The notes under the pieces are model-generated. The model saw only the letters and a program-made list of their open reading frames with translations, ran no database searches and was not told the DNA's origin. Positions 35,037 to 46,919 of a stretch of 64,000 nt of DNA are shown here, in pieces. The stretch is from Aurifilum marmelostoma. Its lineage: Eukaryota > Ascomycota > Sordariomycetes > Diaporthales > Cryphonectriaceae. The position numbers and the translations under genes are program-made. How positions within the stretch are numbered: the first letter of the stretch is position 1; every line of letters starts with the position of its first letter. The DNA lies in NCBI GenBank assembly GCA_027559495.1, contig JAMXSV010000029.1:620001-684000 (forward strand), written 5' to 3'.

Positions 35037-35773
35037 ACGATACTGGCTGGGCTGCGGTGCGACGTCGGGATGCTGTGGTCTTGGTGGCTGGGTAGGGCTG
35101 CAGATGAGGCTTGGTGATGGGCACTTGAGCGGTGGCGCTGTGATGGTTGTCTGAGATTGATCTGAGGGTATTCTAGTGAGACTTTTTTTTTTATTTTTAT
35201 GGACAGCCGTGAAGTCGTGACGAGTGATTATGTGAAAGTATGCAGGCGTTGAGTGTATATCACGAGCAAGTTGAGAGGTTTATGCTAGGGATCAGCCACG
35301 TTTGGGGCTCTGGTCTGTCGAGGAGTATATTGTTTCATCTGCTGGGTCTTGCTAATTTCATGATTTTCTAGCATTGATATGTGCCTGATTCATCCAAGAC
35401 TCGAACGTACAGTAGTGCCTCCGTCTTTTAAGCAAGTTGAGCCCCCGTGGCTACACGACATAAGACTGACTTGTCGTTGACACCTTTGCTGTGGTAACAA
35501 GAGAAGAAGAAATGGTGATATTAATGCGGCTAGGCAGATATCCAGACAGAAGCCCTCAAGACGCCAGTGAACCAGACTTTGTTTTACTTTCTTTCTCTCT
35601 CTTTTATATGTCTGTCCTCCTTCATCGGGTTTCATCCTTCCTCGCCCCGTCCAAACCTATCATCTCTGCAATGAACCACTCGTACAGCAAGACTCATCAA
35701 TACCAGCAAGAAAGGAAAAGAAAAATACCGAGCCATGCAACAGGCCAACCACCCCCCTCGTCCATTTCCTCAG
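35037..35773. other. Intergenic region with T/A-rich stretches
   Basis: 737 bp between the tentative small gene and the PARG-domain gene, both on the minus strand. It has a poly-T/poly-A stretch near 35183-35200 and no convincing ORF. Confidence 0.45.
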
Positions 35774-36536
35774 CTACGACATCAGGTTCTGCACGCCCAT
35801 CCGGGTATCAGGCTCCGTCAAGACCCGGTTGATCTCGGAGCTGCAAAACACATACGAGAAGATATCGAAATCAGTCGCATGTCCATCTGCATAGCCAGCC
35901 GAGTAGCCCGAGGACGACGACGAAGACGACGAAGACGACACCTTGGCCTTTCCCTTAGCCTTGCTCTTGCTCGAGCTGCTGCTGCCGCCGCCGCCGCCGC
36001 CCGCAGACCCCGACGACCGCCCGCCCTTCCTGGCGGCGTCCTCGGCGATCAGGCGCGAGGTGCTCTGCATGCGGTCCTCAAACACAAACGCCACGTTCTC
36101 GAGGTGGCCGCGCAGGGTCGGGTCCCAAAGGAAGACCTCGCGCCACATCTCGGCCATCTCGCGCGGCGGGTTGCGGCACGGGCCGAGGCCAAAGTCGCCA
36201 ATGACCACGCTGCGGATGTCGTGGTAGACGCAGATGGTGAGCGCGGCGCGCAGCTTCCGCTTGGCCAGGTCGCGCTCCGACTCGAACGAGTAGCGCGTCC
36301 CGTTGTGCTGCAGCTTGGGCCAGCGCGTGGGCACCACCGAGACGACGGGGAGGTCGCGCCACTGGGAGGCGTCGCGCTGCTCGTAGCGGTCGTGGGGGCC
36401 GCGGAAGACGACTGTGAATTGCGGGTGTGGGCTGTGAGCGTGGGTTCTGCGTGCCGCCATTCTGAAATGATTTTTTTTTTTCTTTCTCTTTTCCTAGAAT
36501 GGTGGTGGTGGTGGTATATCACGAGACGGGCTGGGA

Positions 36537-36570
<34 letters not shown>

Positions 36571-37208
36571 TACTCACCCACGTTGCTAGAATACAGGCCT
36601 CCCTCGGGTGGGATCGGATAGTTGACGTCCTTTGGGGTGGCCAGGCATTTCGACAGGTTGCTGCGCCGGCACAAGCGCTCCTCGTAGCCTACAACACCCG
36701 TCTCCCAGTCTCCGCCGGGCCGGTTCTCGTTGGCCGCACAGATGAGGGCGACCTTGGTGCCGTTGTTCTCAGCCGACCAGCACGTTGCAAAGTCGGCAGG
36801 ATCACCCTCGCGGACCCCTAGGTAACGACATAACATATTAGTAAGTGCCACATAATGTCGAGGAGGGGCCACAGTCCGGGTGCGTGGCTGTGGGCAAGGG
36901 AGGAAAGACTAGGACAGCCAATGCTCTCGGCAGGTCCGGTTCCAAGATGAGCAAGACCTACAGAAGACAGGAGGGTTGAGGTTCATCGTGGCCCTGTGGG
37001 GGAAATGGGTATAAGGTATAGCCAGGGGCTGGTCGAAGAGGTGGGCATAGGAGGGGAATCCTCCTGCGGCAGTCTTGAGGAACCTCTTGGTCTCGGCCGC
37101 CACCTCTGCTGGTCGGGGCCGGGACGACCTGGACGAGCTCGAGGAAGGCATGGCGCGGTGGCGCGAGTCGAAGCCTTTGTGGGAGAGGGATCTCGTGGAT
37201 GACGACAT
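35774..37208 (-). CDS. Microbial-type PARG-domain protein (TIGR02452/DUF2263-like)
   Basis: Three exons: 37208-36962, 36817-36578 and 36411-35774 (374 residues). Introns are 144 nt (GTAGGT donor, TACTAAT branch, CTAG acceptor) and 166 nt (GTGAGT donor, ACAG acceptor). The second intron contains a (TA)n tract. Splicing restores SSNV then VVFR, a conserved junction of the family. After a Ser-rich start come AEVAAETKRFL (about residue 35), then NENRPGGDW (112-120) and GYEERLCRRS (126-135), then the YPIPPEGGLYS and IGDFGLG segments. This family is related to macrodomain-type poly(ADP-ribose) glycohydrolases and is expected to remove or bind ADP-ribose. The canonical GGG...QEE signature reads GGD...YEE here, but both acidic residues are kept. 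A Gly/Ser/Lys low-complexity insert lies near 35925-36030 and is probably disordered. Fold family is confident; activity is inferred. Confidence 0.85.
36541..36569. repeat. (TA)n microsatellite in an intron
   Basis: Fourteen or so TA units lie inside intron 2 of the PARG-domain gene, close to its donor site. Confidence 0.9.
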
Positions 37209-39456
37209 GGGGAGATGGAAGAGAGGGCTGGGGAAACGGAGAAGGATGCTATAGAGTTGGTCATGGACAAGTTGAGGGCCAGAGGACAGGATTGCTGGGT
37301 GGCCTGCACCAGATATTTAAATACATTTCTCGCCTCCTCCAAAACAGGAGAGGCAGGCATGGATGGACAGCAAGACTTTGCAGAGAGATGTCTCCGATTT
37401 GGGTGTCAAATAGATATCCAGCGAATTGTGATGACGGACCATTGCAAGCGAGGAAAGGAAGACCTCCTCACAGTGTCATGTCACACGGTCGTTTGATCAA
37501 ATTCACTCATGTCTTGGATCGCCCACAGGAGGGCCAGATGCAGCAGGGGGGGGGGGGAGAAGAGGGGGGAAGGACGGGAAGAGGTTTATACTCGGTCCTC
37601 GTGTCTCTGATGGACAGTGTCGATGGGGCCGTGGCTTGGGGCCGAAAGAGTAGGGTCAAGTAGGACCAGTTGATCCAGATTCATGACCAGAGATTCAGTC
37701 AGTGAGATGAGGGTCATATGTGGGCCTCCCGCAACCTCCCACTGCAATCTGCCGCCGTGACACCAGATCTGTGTTGAGCCTGTGGGTGGACAACTGCGTG
37801 GTCATTGTGTCTGCCAGACTGATGCAACTCCTGCATCTGCTGCGCTGTTCTCCTGTGGGGATCGTCTCTCCAATCAATGTGAGAGAAGGAGACGGGAATC
37901 GAACTTGAAGAGTGAGCTGAAAAACAAAAGTTCCCGTCTGACGTTTCGTTATAGACAGAAGTTCAATGTGGCGGGGCGATCTGCCTTGATCCAGCAGGGC
38001 AGAAGGACTTGGGATTTGCCAATTATTTGATGATAGTTCGCGGAGGCCAAACTGTAAAAGATGGGGTACGCAGAGCTGAGGCGTGTGTGTATAGGCCCTG
38101 CACTGGATATGTTCCCATTGGATGGGAGTCAAGGGACTCGGTGACAGATCGATCGGATATATCAGGACGTAAGTATAATAACACGGCCCGTTGCCAGATC
38201 GGACCGGACCCGAGCCGCTATGTGGTGGAGCTGCAGAAGACGGACGGCCGAATGAGAAGCCATTTCTTGCTTTTGCTTCTGCTGCAGCATTTTACTCTCA
38301 GAGCTGCATGAGAATGGCCCTTGCATGCATCTCACCACTACATTGTAGGGCGTCCTGCCGGCGTGCTCTCCAGGTAGAGCCGGAGATGCAGAACGTACAC
38401 ACACCCTCGTGACACGGCCACAGAGATCCAGCCTGGTGCCGTCCCTGACAGCAGCCGCCAGCAGTCGGGACAACCTGGTATAGCTTGCTGTAACCAGATC
38501 ACTGAGGCCCAGAAATACGGACTGACCTTAGCCGTGGTGCAAGAGGCAAGGTAGCTAATCATCTCCAGCTCGTGTCGGCCATTTACCCACACCACCTGCG
38601 CAGTACTTCTGTCGCCCACCAGAAAAGTCTGCGGACAAGAATCCAGCCACCATCGAATCAATCCGTCAATTCAAAATTTTCGTGGCCTCTGCACCCGGAT
38701 AAGTACACAGACTGAAATAAATTTCATCTGTCTTATCTGTTGTCCAAGAGGTGGTCGAGCCACATGGCAGGTCAAGGCGGACATCCGATGTGACAAGTAA
38801 GCTGCACTGCACCTTGTCCGTGGCCACTACCTGCGCAGAAATCAATTCCCACCCCCTGTGACGTGGCGTAACCGGTCTGGCTTGTTGCATGACTTGCATT
38901 AGTTTCTTGACAACAAGTGCATGGGAGTTGAAGTGTTCTTTGTTTCGAGGAGACGGAGCAGGAGGAGGAGGAGTGAACTCTCTCGGTGAAAATTTCTTCC
39001 TCTCGGTGACGATGAGGGATACCAATTACGGAGACGTATGGTTGATCGTCCATCTTGCATCATTCTATAGAGTGATGTTGCATATTCTGCCAGTATCGAC
39101 GCGTGCTCCATACATCTGCTGGAGTGTATTGTCCGGTTCTTTGTGAGCTTTGGTTGTATTTGTTGTGTTGACTATTGATGCGATAAGATAAGTCGGATAC
39201 CGGCTAATTATCGGCACTTTGCAAGCCGCCGCCCAGGGCTTGGCCTTGGCTTATGTAATGTACTAGGCTAAGCAGTACAACCGCGTCTTATTTTTTTTAA
39301 TTTATATTTTTTTCTAAGAGAGCGAGAGAGACGTCACCTCTCGGGAGACGGCCAGGACCTGCATATCATGATCAGATTCCAGTAGCGCTGATCAACCGCT
39401 CCCTCCCTCGAACCTCTTCACTCCTCCGTCCGCGTCAAGTATCATCAGCCCAAGCA
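37209..39456. other. 2.2-kb region without supported genes
   Basis: It lies between the divergent PARG-domain gene (-) and mitochondrial AsnRS gene (+), so it includes both promoters. There is a G10 run at about 37550-37559. Several ORFs of 80-150 codons occur on both strands, but none shows a recognisable motif or coding-like composition. Confidence 0.45.
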
Positions 39457-41208
39457 ATGCGGTCAGCTGGTCTGGCATCTGCTGCCAGGCGGTGCCAGAG
39501 CAGTGCTGCTTCTGCTTCGTCTTCGTCCTATAGCTTGTCTCGAGTTCCACCTGCACTGCGCCGATGCATATCCGGCGGACATGGAGCTCCGCGGTCCGTT
39601 GCGAAGCTGCTGGAGTGGAAGCCTGAGGGCCCAGACGCCCGTGACGTCGTCGTTAATGGCTACATTCGCTCCGTGCGATCCATGAAGGCGCGGACGTTTG
39701 TTGCACTTGGAGACGGCTCCTCGCTTGCATCTCTGCAGGCACTCGTTCCCACGAACCAGGCTGAAGGGTGCGATCCAATTCTCCGACGCGTCTGTCTCGG
39801 CTGCCTCTATTGGTACTGACACAAAACTCCATCCTTCAGTCTCGCAATTGGTGCTGCTACCCGCCTCAGGGGATCTTGGGTCCCGTCACCGGGCGCCGGC
39901 CAGTCACATGAGCTACACGTCGACAACGTCGAGGTGCTGGGGCCTTCAGACGCAAAGGTATCAGATCAACACGCGGACACTCGGGCCTGAGTTGGGGATG
40001 AACCTTGCTCTGCATGGATACCTGACTGATTCCCAACCTGGGCTTAGACCTTCCCGATCCAAAAGAAATACCAGACACCAGAGTACCTTCGAACGATGCC
40101 TCATCTTCGGCCGAGAACGCCCTTCAACTCTGCCCTTCTCAGGTTTAGGTCCGATGTCGTCGCCACCCTGACCCAGTTCTTCGCTAGCCGAGACTTTGTC
40201 CAGACACACCCACCCGTCATCACCTCTTCGGACTGTGAGGGCGGTGGGGAGGTCTTCAGCGTCGCTCCTGCGAACAAGAAGGAGGACGAGACAGACGAAT
40301 CCTTCTTCCGTGCTCCCAAGTATCTCACCGTGTCCACGCAGCTCCACCTCGAGGCCCTTGCCCAGTCCGTTGGCAATGTGTGGACCTTGGCCCCGACCTT
40401 CCGTGCGGAGCGGAGCGACACCTCTAGGCACCTTAGCGAGTTCTACATGCTTGAGGCTGAAATGAGCTTTGTGGACGAGCTGGGCGGTGTCATGGACCTG
40501 CTTGAAGACATGCTGCGGTACACGGCCACTGGGCTCTATCAGTCCAGGGTTGCTCAGGAGCTGAGGGCCCCGGGCAGGGATAAGAGTGCGGACGACTCTG
40601 CCGGGGACCGCGCCTCGCCGGATGAAGTCGACGAGCGGTGGCAGGGCTTGATGCAGCTCTCCTGGCCGCGTTTGACGTACACAGAGGCTATCGAAATACT
40701 CAAGGCTGAGCAGAACCTGTTTCAGCATGTGCCTGTGTGGGGCGACGGCCTGCAGTCTGAGCACGAAAAGTACATCGCTCGTGTGGTTGGCAACGGAAAG
40801 CCCGTCTTTGTCACTCACTATCCTGGCGACATGAAACCTTTCTACATGCGCCCCACGCAGGAGTATGGGCGAGATGCTGCTACATCCCAGAGGACAGTCG
40901 ACTGCTTCGATCTATTGGTCCCCGAGTTCTGTGAGATCGCCGGCGGCTCCATGCGTGAGCATCGCCTGCCGCAGCTCCTGGGCGCGATGAAGAGGCACGG
41001 AATAGCCACACCGTCAGCAGATGGCAGCACGCAGCCGACCTCGCCAGCAGGTCCACTGGACTGGTATGCCGACCTCCGTCGCTGGGGCTGTCCGCCTCAC
41101 GGTGGCTTTGGCCTGGGCTTTGACCGCCTTCTCGGCTACCTGTCAGGAGTACAAACTATCCGGGACATCGTCACCTTCCCTCGGTGGCACGGACGGTGTG
41201 ACTGTTGA
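39457..41208 (+). CDS. slm5: Mitochondrial asparaginyl-tRNA synthetase (class II)
   Basis: Three exons: 39457-39767, 39840-39957 and 40048-41208 (529 residues). Introns are 72 and 90 nt, with GTGCGA and GTATCA donors, CTGAC branch-like sites and TCAG and TTAG acceptors. The second splice restores DAKTFPIQKKYQTPEYLRT, a conserved AsnRS segment. The first 40 residues are rich in Arg, Ser and Ala with no acids, a good mitochondrial presequence. An OB-fold anticodon-binding region follows, then the class II catalytic core: motif 2 with FRAERSDTSRHLSEFYMLEAE and motif 3 with GGFGLGFDRLL, ending in TFPRWHGRCDC. The enzyme charges mitochondrial tRNA-Asn in the matrix. A cytosolic AsnRS would normally be encoded elsewhere. 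The nuclear tRNA-Asn at 13229-13319 is not its substrate. Confidence 0.95.
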
Positions 41209-44200
41209 GCAAAACAATTGTCCTGGAATCTGAATGATCTCAGGGTTCAGCCCCGTCCCCCCATCGTTCCAGATCTGCTCATGCTGTGCTCGTCAAAGCT
41301 TGCCTACTTCGGCGACTCGTGTGTCACATCCCTTCCGCAGCCGAGATGTCTGCGACTGAAAGCCATCTGTGTGGCCCCCTTGCTGCGAAATCACCATGCA
41401 GCCTTCCTCGCAAAGACTACATGGACACCACAGCCTACGACTTGTTAGGATCAAAAACAAGGCTTGCATCTGACAGGTTTCGAGACGTTTTCCACACGTC
41501 ACTTTTGTGAGACTCCTCCAGAGAGTTACGGCCTTAGCTCCCAACATTCCCGCAGAGATACGTGTGACCTGCAGCTTGCCGTCTGGTGCAACTCGATATG
41601 AGATTGACGAGGGAAGATTTGGCGCCCTCATGGTCCGAAGTCTGGCCATGCAAGCCAGCAACCGAGATGGAGTGACGGGACGGCGGCGGCTGCCGGGCCC
41701 AGGTGTACGGTAACACGCCAATCAACACACATTTCCCACCCTTCTCCTCACTTTGTGCAATCCCGCTTTCATTGGACCCAGAATGGTCAGGAGGTCAAGT
41801 GACTTGGCTCGCCATGCTGTGGCGAGATACCAACGCAGTATCACAGGCAAGATTGCCGTCCACCGGTCGCGCCCACGCGCAAGCGCGCGCCCTGCTTCGT
41901 ATGCATCTCTCTAGAAGATATCTTGACAACCCGACATAGGCCCTGATCACAGCTTAAGCCGCCGGGTCGTCTCTATCGCACTCATCAAGTGTATTAGAAG
42001 GTGAGGCAGGGTAAGTCGGGCCAAGTTTTGCAGGCTTTCTCCTTGTATGAGGTGTTGGTCCGCTGCCAGTCTCACATGGATGGTCATGAGCATCTTGCAA
42101 GGGGCCGAAAACGGTTTCTCGGGACGCCTTTAGAGTCCGACCAAAATGGGTGCTTTGTCTCCTGGAGCATAAGCCTGGGGCATTGGGATCCCAGTTGAGG
42201 AGCGTGGTCATGAATGAGGCAGCGAAGATAGATCCCACTCTATCTCCAGGTGATCATTCACACACGTACTTCCGCTGTGAAGCCCCTGTGGCGTAACTGA
42301 GCTATCTCGGTTCTCGGAAACAGGCTGCTCGACCAGTACCATCAGTCTGGTTCGTTGTGAACTCTCATCCTCATGCTTCTGGCTACGGCTAGGGCTCTCA
42401 TAGCGCCTCCGGTAAAGGGCTCAACCGCAATTTCCTATATTGAATGCCCCTCGTAGAATGTGACAAGTGGCGTGACAGATTCTATGGGCGTTATCAGTAC
42501 CGGTGACTTGCGCCGCTTGAATGTGGAAGCGTAGGTTTGAGTTCAAGTGTGGCCAAGTCAAGCGCAGCTGAGCGTGCGTGTAAAAGCGGCTGCAATGTGA
42601 GTTCTTGCTCGGCTGTGGACAGTTCTCCTTACGTCCTCTGAAGCTCTTGGCTCAAAGGCTGAAGGTATACGACTGTGCTTTTGAGTCTACTGAGACTGGG
42701 ACTCCAGCTATGTTGACGATAGAAGCCAAGCCGAAAACTGCGCTGCCCTTCCCGGCATCTACCAGAGGGGGAAGAAGCCACGGGCATTCGCCCATCAGGT
42801 AGGTAGGTACGACATGTTCGCCCATGGTGCTCACTCCTTACATAACCTGGCTGTACTGCGTGCCCTGCAAGGCTTGCGATCAGTCGGCGACAGAACTGCT
42901 GTATGGCTCGCCGAAGTCAGTGCAGATGATCAAGACCCTTCAAGACACAAAGATTTATTTATACTCGGGCGCAAAACCCAGCCAAGGTTCTCAAGACGAT
43001 ATCCAATTGCTGATGCACACATTCTACACAAGGTTTTCAATTCACTGCAGCAACACTATACACCTATATTTGGCCGAAACCCAAGGCCATCATCGTGCAG
43101 ACAGCCTCTCAGCCCGCTGCCGATATAGAGAGCCCTGTCAAAGTATACAGGGCTCCTCGCACACTCAACGGGACCGCCATCAAGCAGAACTCTACACGTC
43201 ACTTTAACTCACCCACAAGCTTCGTCTGTCACATGAGACAAACAAAATTGCCGAGAAGCCAAGACGCGCAGACAAGAGCTTGGCAAATGACCTCAGAGCT
43301 GGGCCCCTCTCTCCCCTTGCGAGGAGGGCAAGGCCGCACCTGTGAGGATCGGCAGCGAGGGAAACCGGGCCCAGGCCCTGGGCAGCCAAGCCGACTGATC
43401 ACCGTGACTCGGGCTTCAGAGTTCGGGCTGAGCGTTCAGAAGAGGTAAAATTTGCTCATAACAAGCTTATAATCAAAGATCAGGCTCTGGAGGGAGAACC
43501 CCCCCCCCCAAGCCTGCGCTGTGGGGTTGAGCGAGATAGACAACCTGACCGCTCTGCGGCGCGATATCTGTCCCCATTCAGCAGGGAGGTGTAATCTGCC
43601 GACCGCAAAGGCAGACCCGGTAGGCCCATCTGGGAACTGTCATGGCAGGTTTCTGAGCCGCAGCCAGATAAAATGAAGGTTCATCTCTATTCACTTGGCA
43701 GCCCAGCCCGGCCCCACGGATACAGCGGGCTGGTGGCTGGCTGGCTGGCCGGCCACCACGGCTATCACGGCTCTGCCTGCGGTGGTCACGAAACGGGGCT
43801 GAGACGCGCCAGAAGCCCGCCATTGCGCGTATCTGTGTGTTCGTTTTCTGAGCGGGCTCATGGACGGGGGGGGGGAGCCTCTTGGCGAGATTTGGGTAGC
43901 CGCCGGCGTAGCTACACACGAGGTGGACAGTACTAAAGGTAATTGATAGGGAAATTTGGTGGCTTTTTTTGTACGATGGGCTTGCAAGTTTACCTACCTC
44001 CTGGCGTGGGCTTTCTTTCTTTTTTTCTTCCTTCCGTTCCCTTTTGCTTTTCCTTTTAGAACTGGGAGAGGGGGGAAAGCCCACCGCGGTATTACCGAGG
44101 GAGGGAATAAGGGCGAACTACGGGTCCCCCCTCTGAACCTCTGACAACGGCCAGAGATCCCTTGGTCATCGAATGGTCGTCAAGGTTGTGAGTAGAGTTG

Positions 44201-44797
44201 AGTTGGTGCAGGAAACAAAAAACAAGGTTAACTTCTCTTTTTGTGTGTGGGTGTGTGGTGCTGGTCTCGGGATGGTTGGTGGGAGATAGAGGGACCCGAA
44301 CAAAAGATACACACCAAGAGCGAGCGAATTAGTACTGTGCATTGTTCTCTGCCAGGAGTTGGTTGACCCGCAGAATTCTTTTGGGTCCCCCTCTCTCCTC
44401 GGTCCCATCCAGAAGACTCGATGGTCATCAATCAGTCCTTCCTGGGGCAATCCTTCTTCCTTACTCAGCCGCGTCTGGGCCGGGTCAAGGCTCAGGCCAG
44501 CCAGGGCGTATGGATGTACCGTCAACTCTTGCCTGCTCCTCCTCATGCTTCCTCGGCTGTTGGTCTGGTGTGTGTGTGAGTGTGTGTGTGTGTGCCTCTC
44601 TATCTATCTCGCGCAATCTCACATGCATGCATGTAAGTGTGTATGCATGCACGCACGCACGCATGCACGCACGCACGGAGGGGTCTGGGCCTGCCTCCAT
44701 TTCCAGCGTACGCCAGACCATCTACGGCGCATCGGTCGGCCTTGTACAAAAGCTTCTGAAAAGGCTCCGACCACTTGGTTGGGTCTCCTTGTATGAA

Positions 44798-44828
<31 letters not shown>

Positions 44829-46893
44829 CTGATGATGATAGGTGGTCGAGGTCGGCCCCATAAGTCTAGTGTAGTGCTACTGTACATACCAGATGTACGT
44901 AGTATCGGGTTTTAGAGCCTCCACAAACCCTTGGCTTACCCTGATGTTTCCTTTCTAAACTTCAAGGTTTAATCCTCTTCCATCAGGATGGCAGGGGTCA
45001 GAAGATGAGGGAGGTGAGAGGCCGCGTAAGCTTCTCTGCTAGCGGCTCCGCTCGAGTGCAACCCTCCACCCACATGGCAGGCCACGGGTTTGCGGCATGG
45101 TGGGGCGGAAGGGGGGGGGGTTTGGAGGGAGAGACGATGGGGGCAGGGGTGGGAGGACGAGAGGGGAGCCAAGGAGGATGATGACCAGGAGGAGGAGATG
45201 AGATTGACTGATCATGATCTCTCCTCCTCCTCTGATGCTCTAGGACTAAACTACTGTGCTCGGCCTGGACGGCTATCGTCTCCAGGAGGGGAGGGCCATT
45301 GAAGTTGTACCCGGGTACCTGGGAAAAGAAGCTTCGAGGCCCGTCCTCGGTTCTTGGGAGGAGGAGGAGGAGGACCAGGAGACTCGATTCCAGCTGCAGT
45401 TTCTGTCACTACTATCTAGACCATCTCCACAACTGGATGGTGAACTGTACCCATAGCTGGTCAGTACTAGCCTCCATACGGTAGTGGTATCGTTCTCGGG
45501 ACTCGACCCTTTTACCTTCTCTGTCTCTATCTCCCTCCCTCTCTCCCGGACCCATCCACCCAGCCTAGACAGGTGGAAAGCCCTCACCCGGTTCACGCAG
45601 ACCTTGTGCTCTCTCTTCTCCCTCTTTTGGGTCTCGTCAATTATCATAATCTCGGTCTCTGGTGCCGTAATGAAACGAACATCGAATCATGGTGGGCCAT
45701 AAGAAAAAAAAAGGCTGACAACATAAACTGGAAGGTCATGCCAAAACTATGTTACATGCTACAGAGTCACACTGACGACTGCACACACACACACGCATAC
45801 AAGCGAGGGGGGACCCCCGAAAAAGGGAACCCTGTCTGCCGTGGCTAAAATCGTCCACGAATTAAGCTTGTTTTCTGTGTGTGTCGCGCAAGGTTCCAAC
45901 CAGAAAGGAGGGGAGGGTAACAGCCTTTCAAAACTCGAGCCTCCTTGCCGAAGGAGATTTGTGGGTACCCCTAGTGGTATGCATGTACGTACCGTCTCGA
46001 TGCTACCATACCAAGTACGTATGTACTGTGGTACCTTTTTTTTCTTTTCTTTTTTTCTTTTCTTTTTTTTTTTTTAATTATGTTCGTTGCTTTGGCCTTC
46101 ACCGGGGTCTACTTGTCCTGCCCGACAACAACGACAACCATGACCCACAGGAGAGAAGAGGACGAGGCCCCACGGGTCCCCTTTTTTTTTCTTCTTCTCT
46201 CTTTCTCTTTTTAACCTGCTCATCGACATTTGTACTACTCAATGATAGTAGATCACTGCCCATCATTACCAATACCGGTAATCTGATGAGAGAAGAGAAG
46301 GGGGGGCACAAAAGAGAGGGGGAAAAAGAGAGGGGCTGCTGCTGGATGCCTGGGCTCGGCTCAGCGTGAAATCATTCATTGGATGGATTCCAAGGGATGA
46401 GAAGAAAACGAGGAACATCAATCCCCCCCCCCCCCTTCTCCCTTCTTCCTCTCCGCCAGTCACAAAGGAAAGGAATGAACACTCCGGGACCGAGCGAGAT
46501 ATATCAGCAAAGCTGTCAGGGAAGAAGCAACCCAACAACCTTAGCTGTCGGCGAGTCATCTGACCAGCTCGCCCCTGCGGAAACCGACTCGGTAAAGAGG
46601 AAGAAGAGGAGCGTGTGTATGTGTGTGTGGCTTGAGGGGCAAGGACCGAAAAAGGATTGATGTTGGTTTGGTGTCGAGCAGGAGGAGAAAAAGGATCGGG
46701 GGGCCGACGCGTCCTCGACCCAGATTTGCACCCGCCAAGCCTTCTAGCGAGTGAGCTTAAAAAACCTTGTTCACGTCAGCGCGTAGGGCCTTTTTTTTTT
46801 TTATTACTTTTGGTACTGGATAAGGCAAGAAGGGTGGAGGGGGGGAGAGCGAGGAGACCCTCCCTTGGCTTGTCTAAGGGTGTGGGTATCCGC

Positions 46894-46919
46894 GTGTGTG
46901 TGTGTGTGTGTGTGTGTGT
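46894..46919. repeat. (GT)13 microsatellite
   Basis: Thirteen uninterrupted GT units in the gene-poor tract. Confidence 0.9.

Noticed and set aside
13229..41208. Functional link between tRNA-Asn and the nearby AsnRS
   Set aside because: The tRNA is nuclear-encoded and cytosolic, while the synthetase has a mitochondrial presequence; they are 26 kb apart, so the pairing looks like chance.
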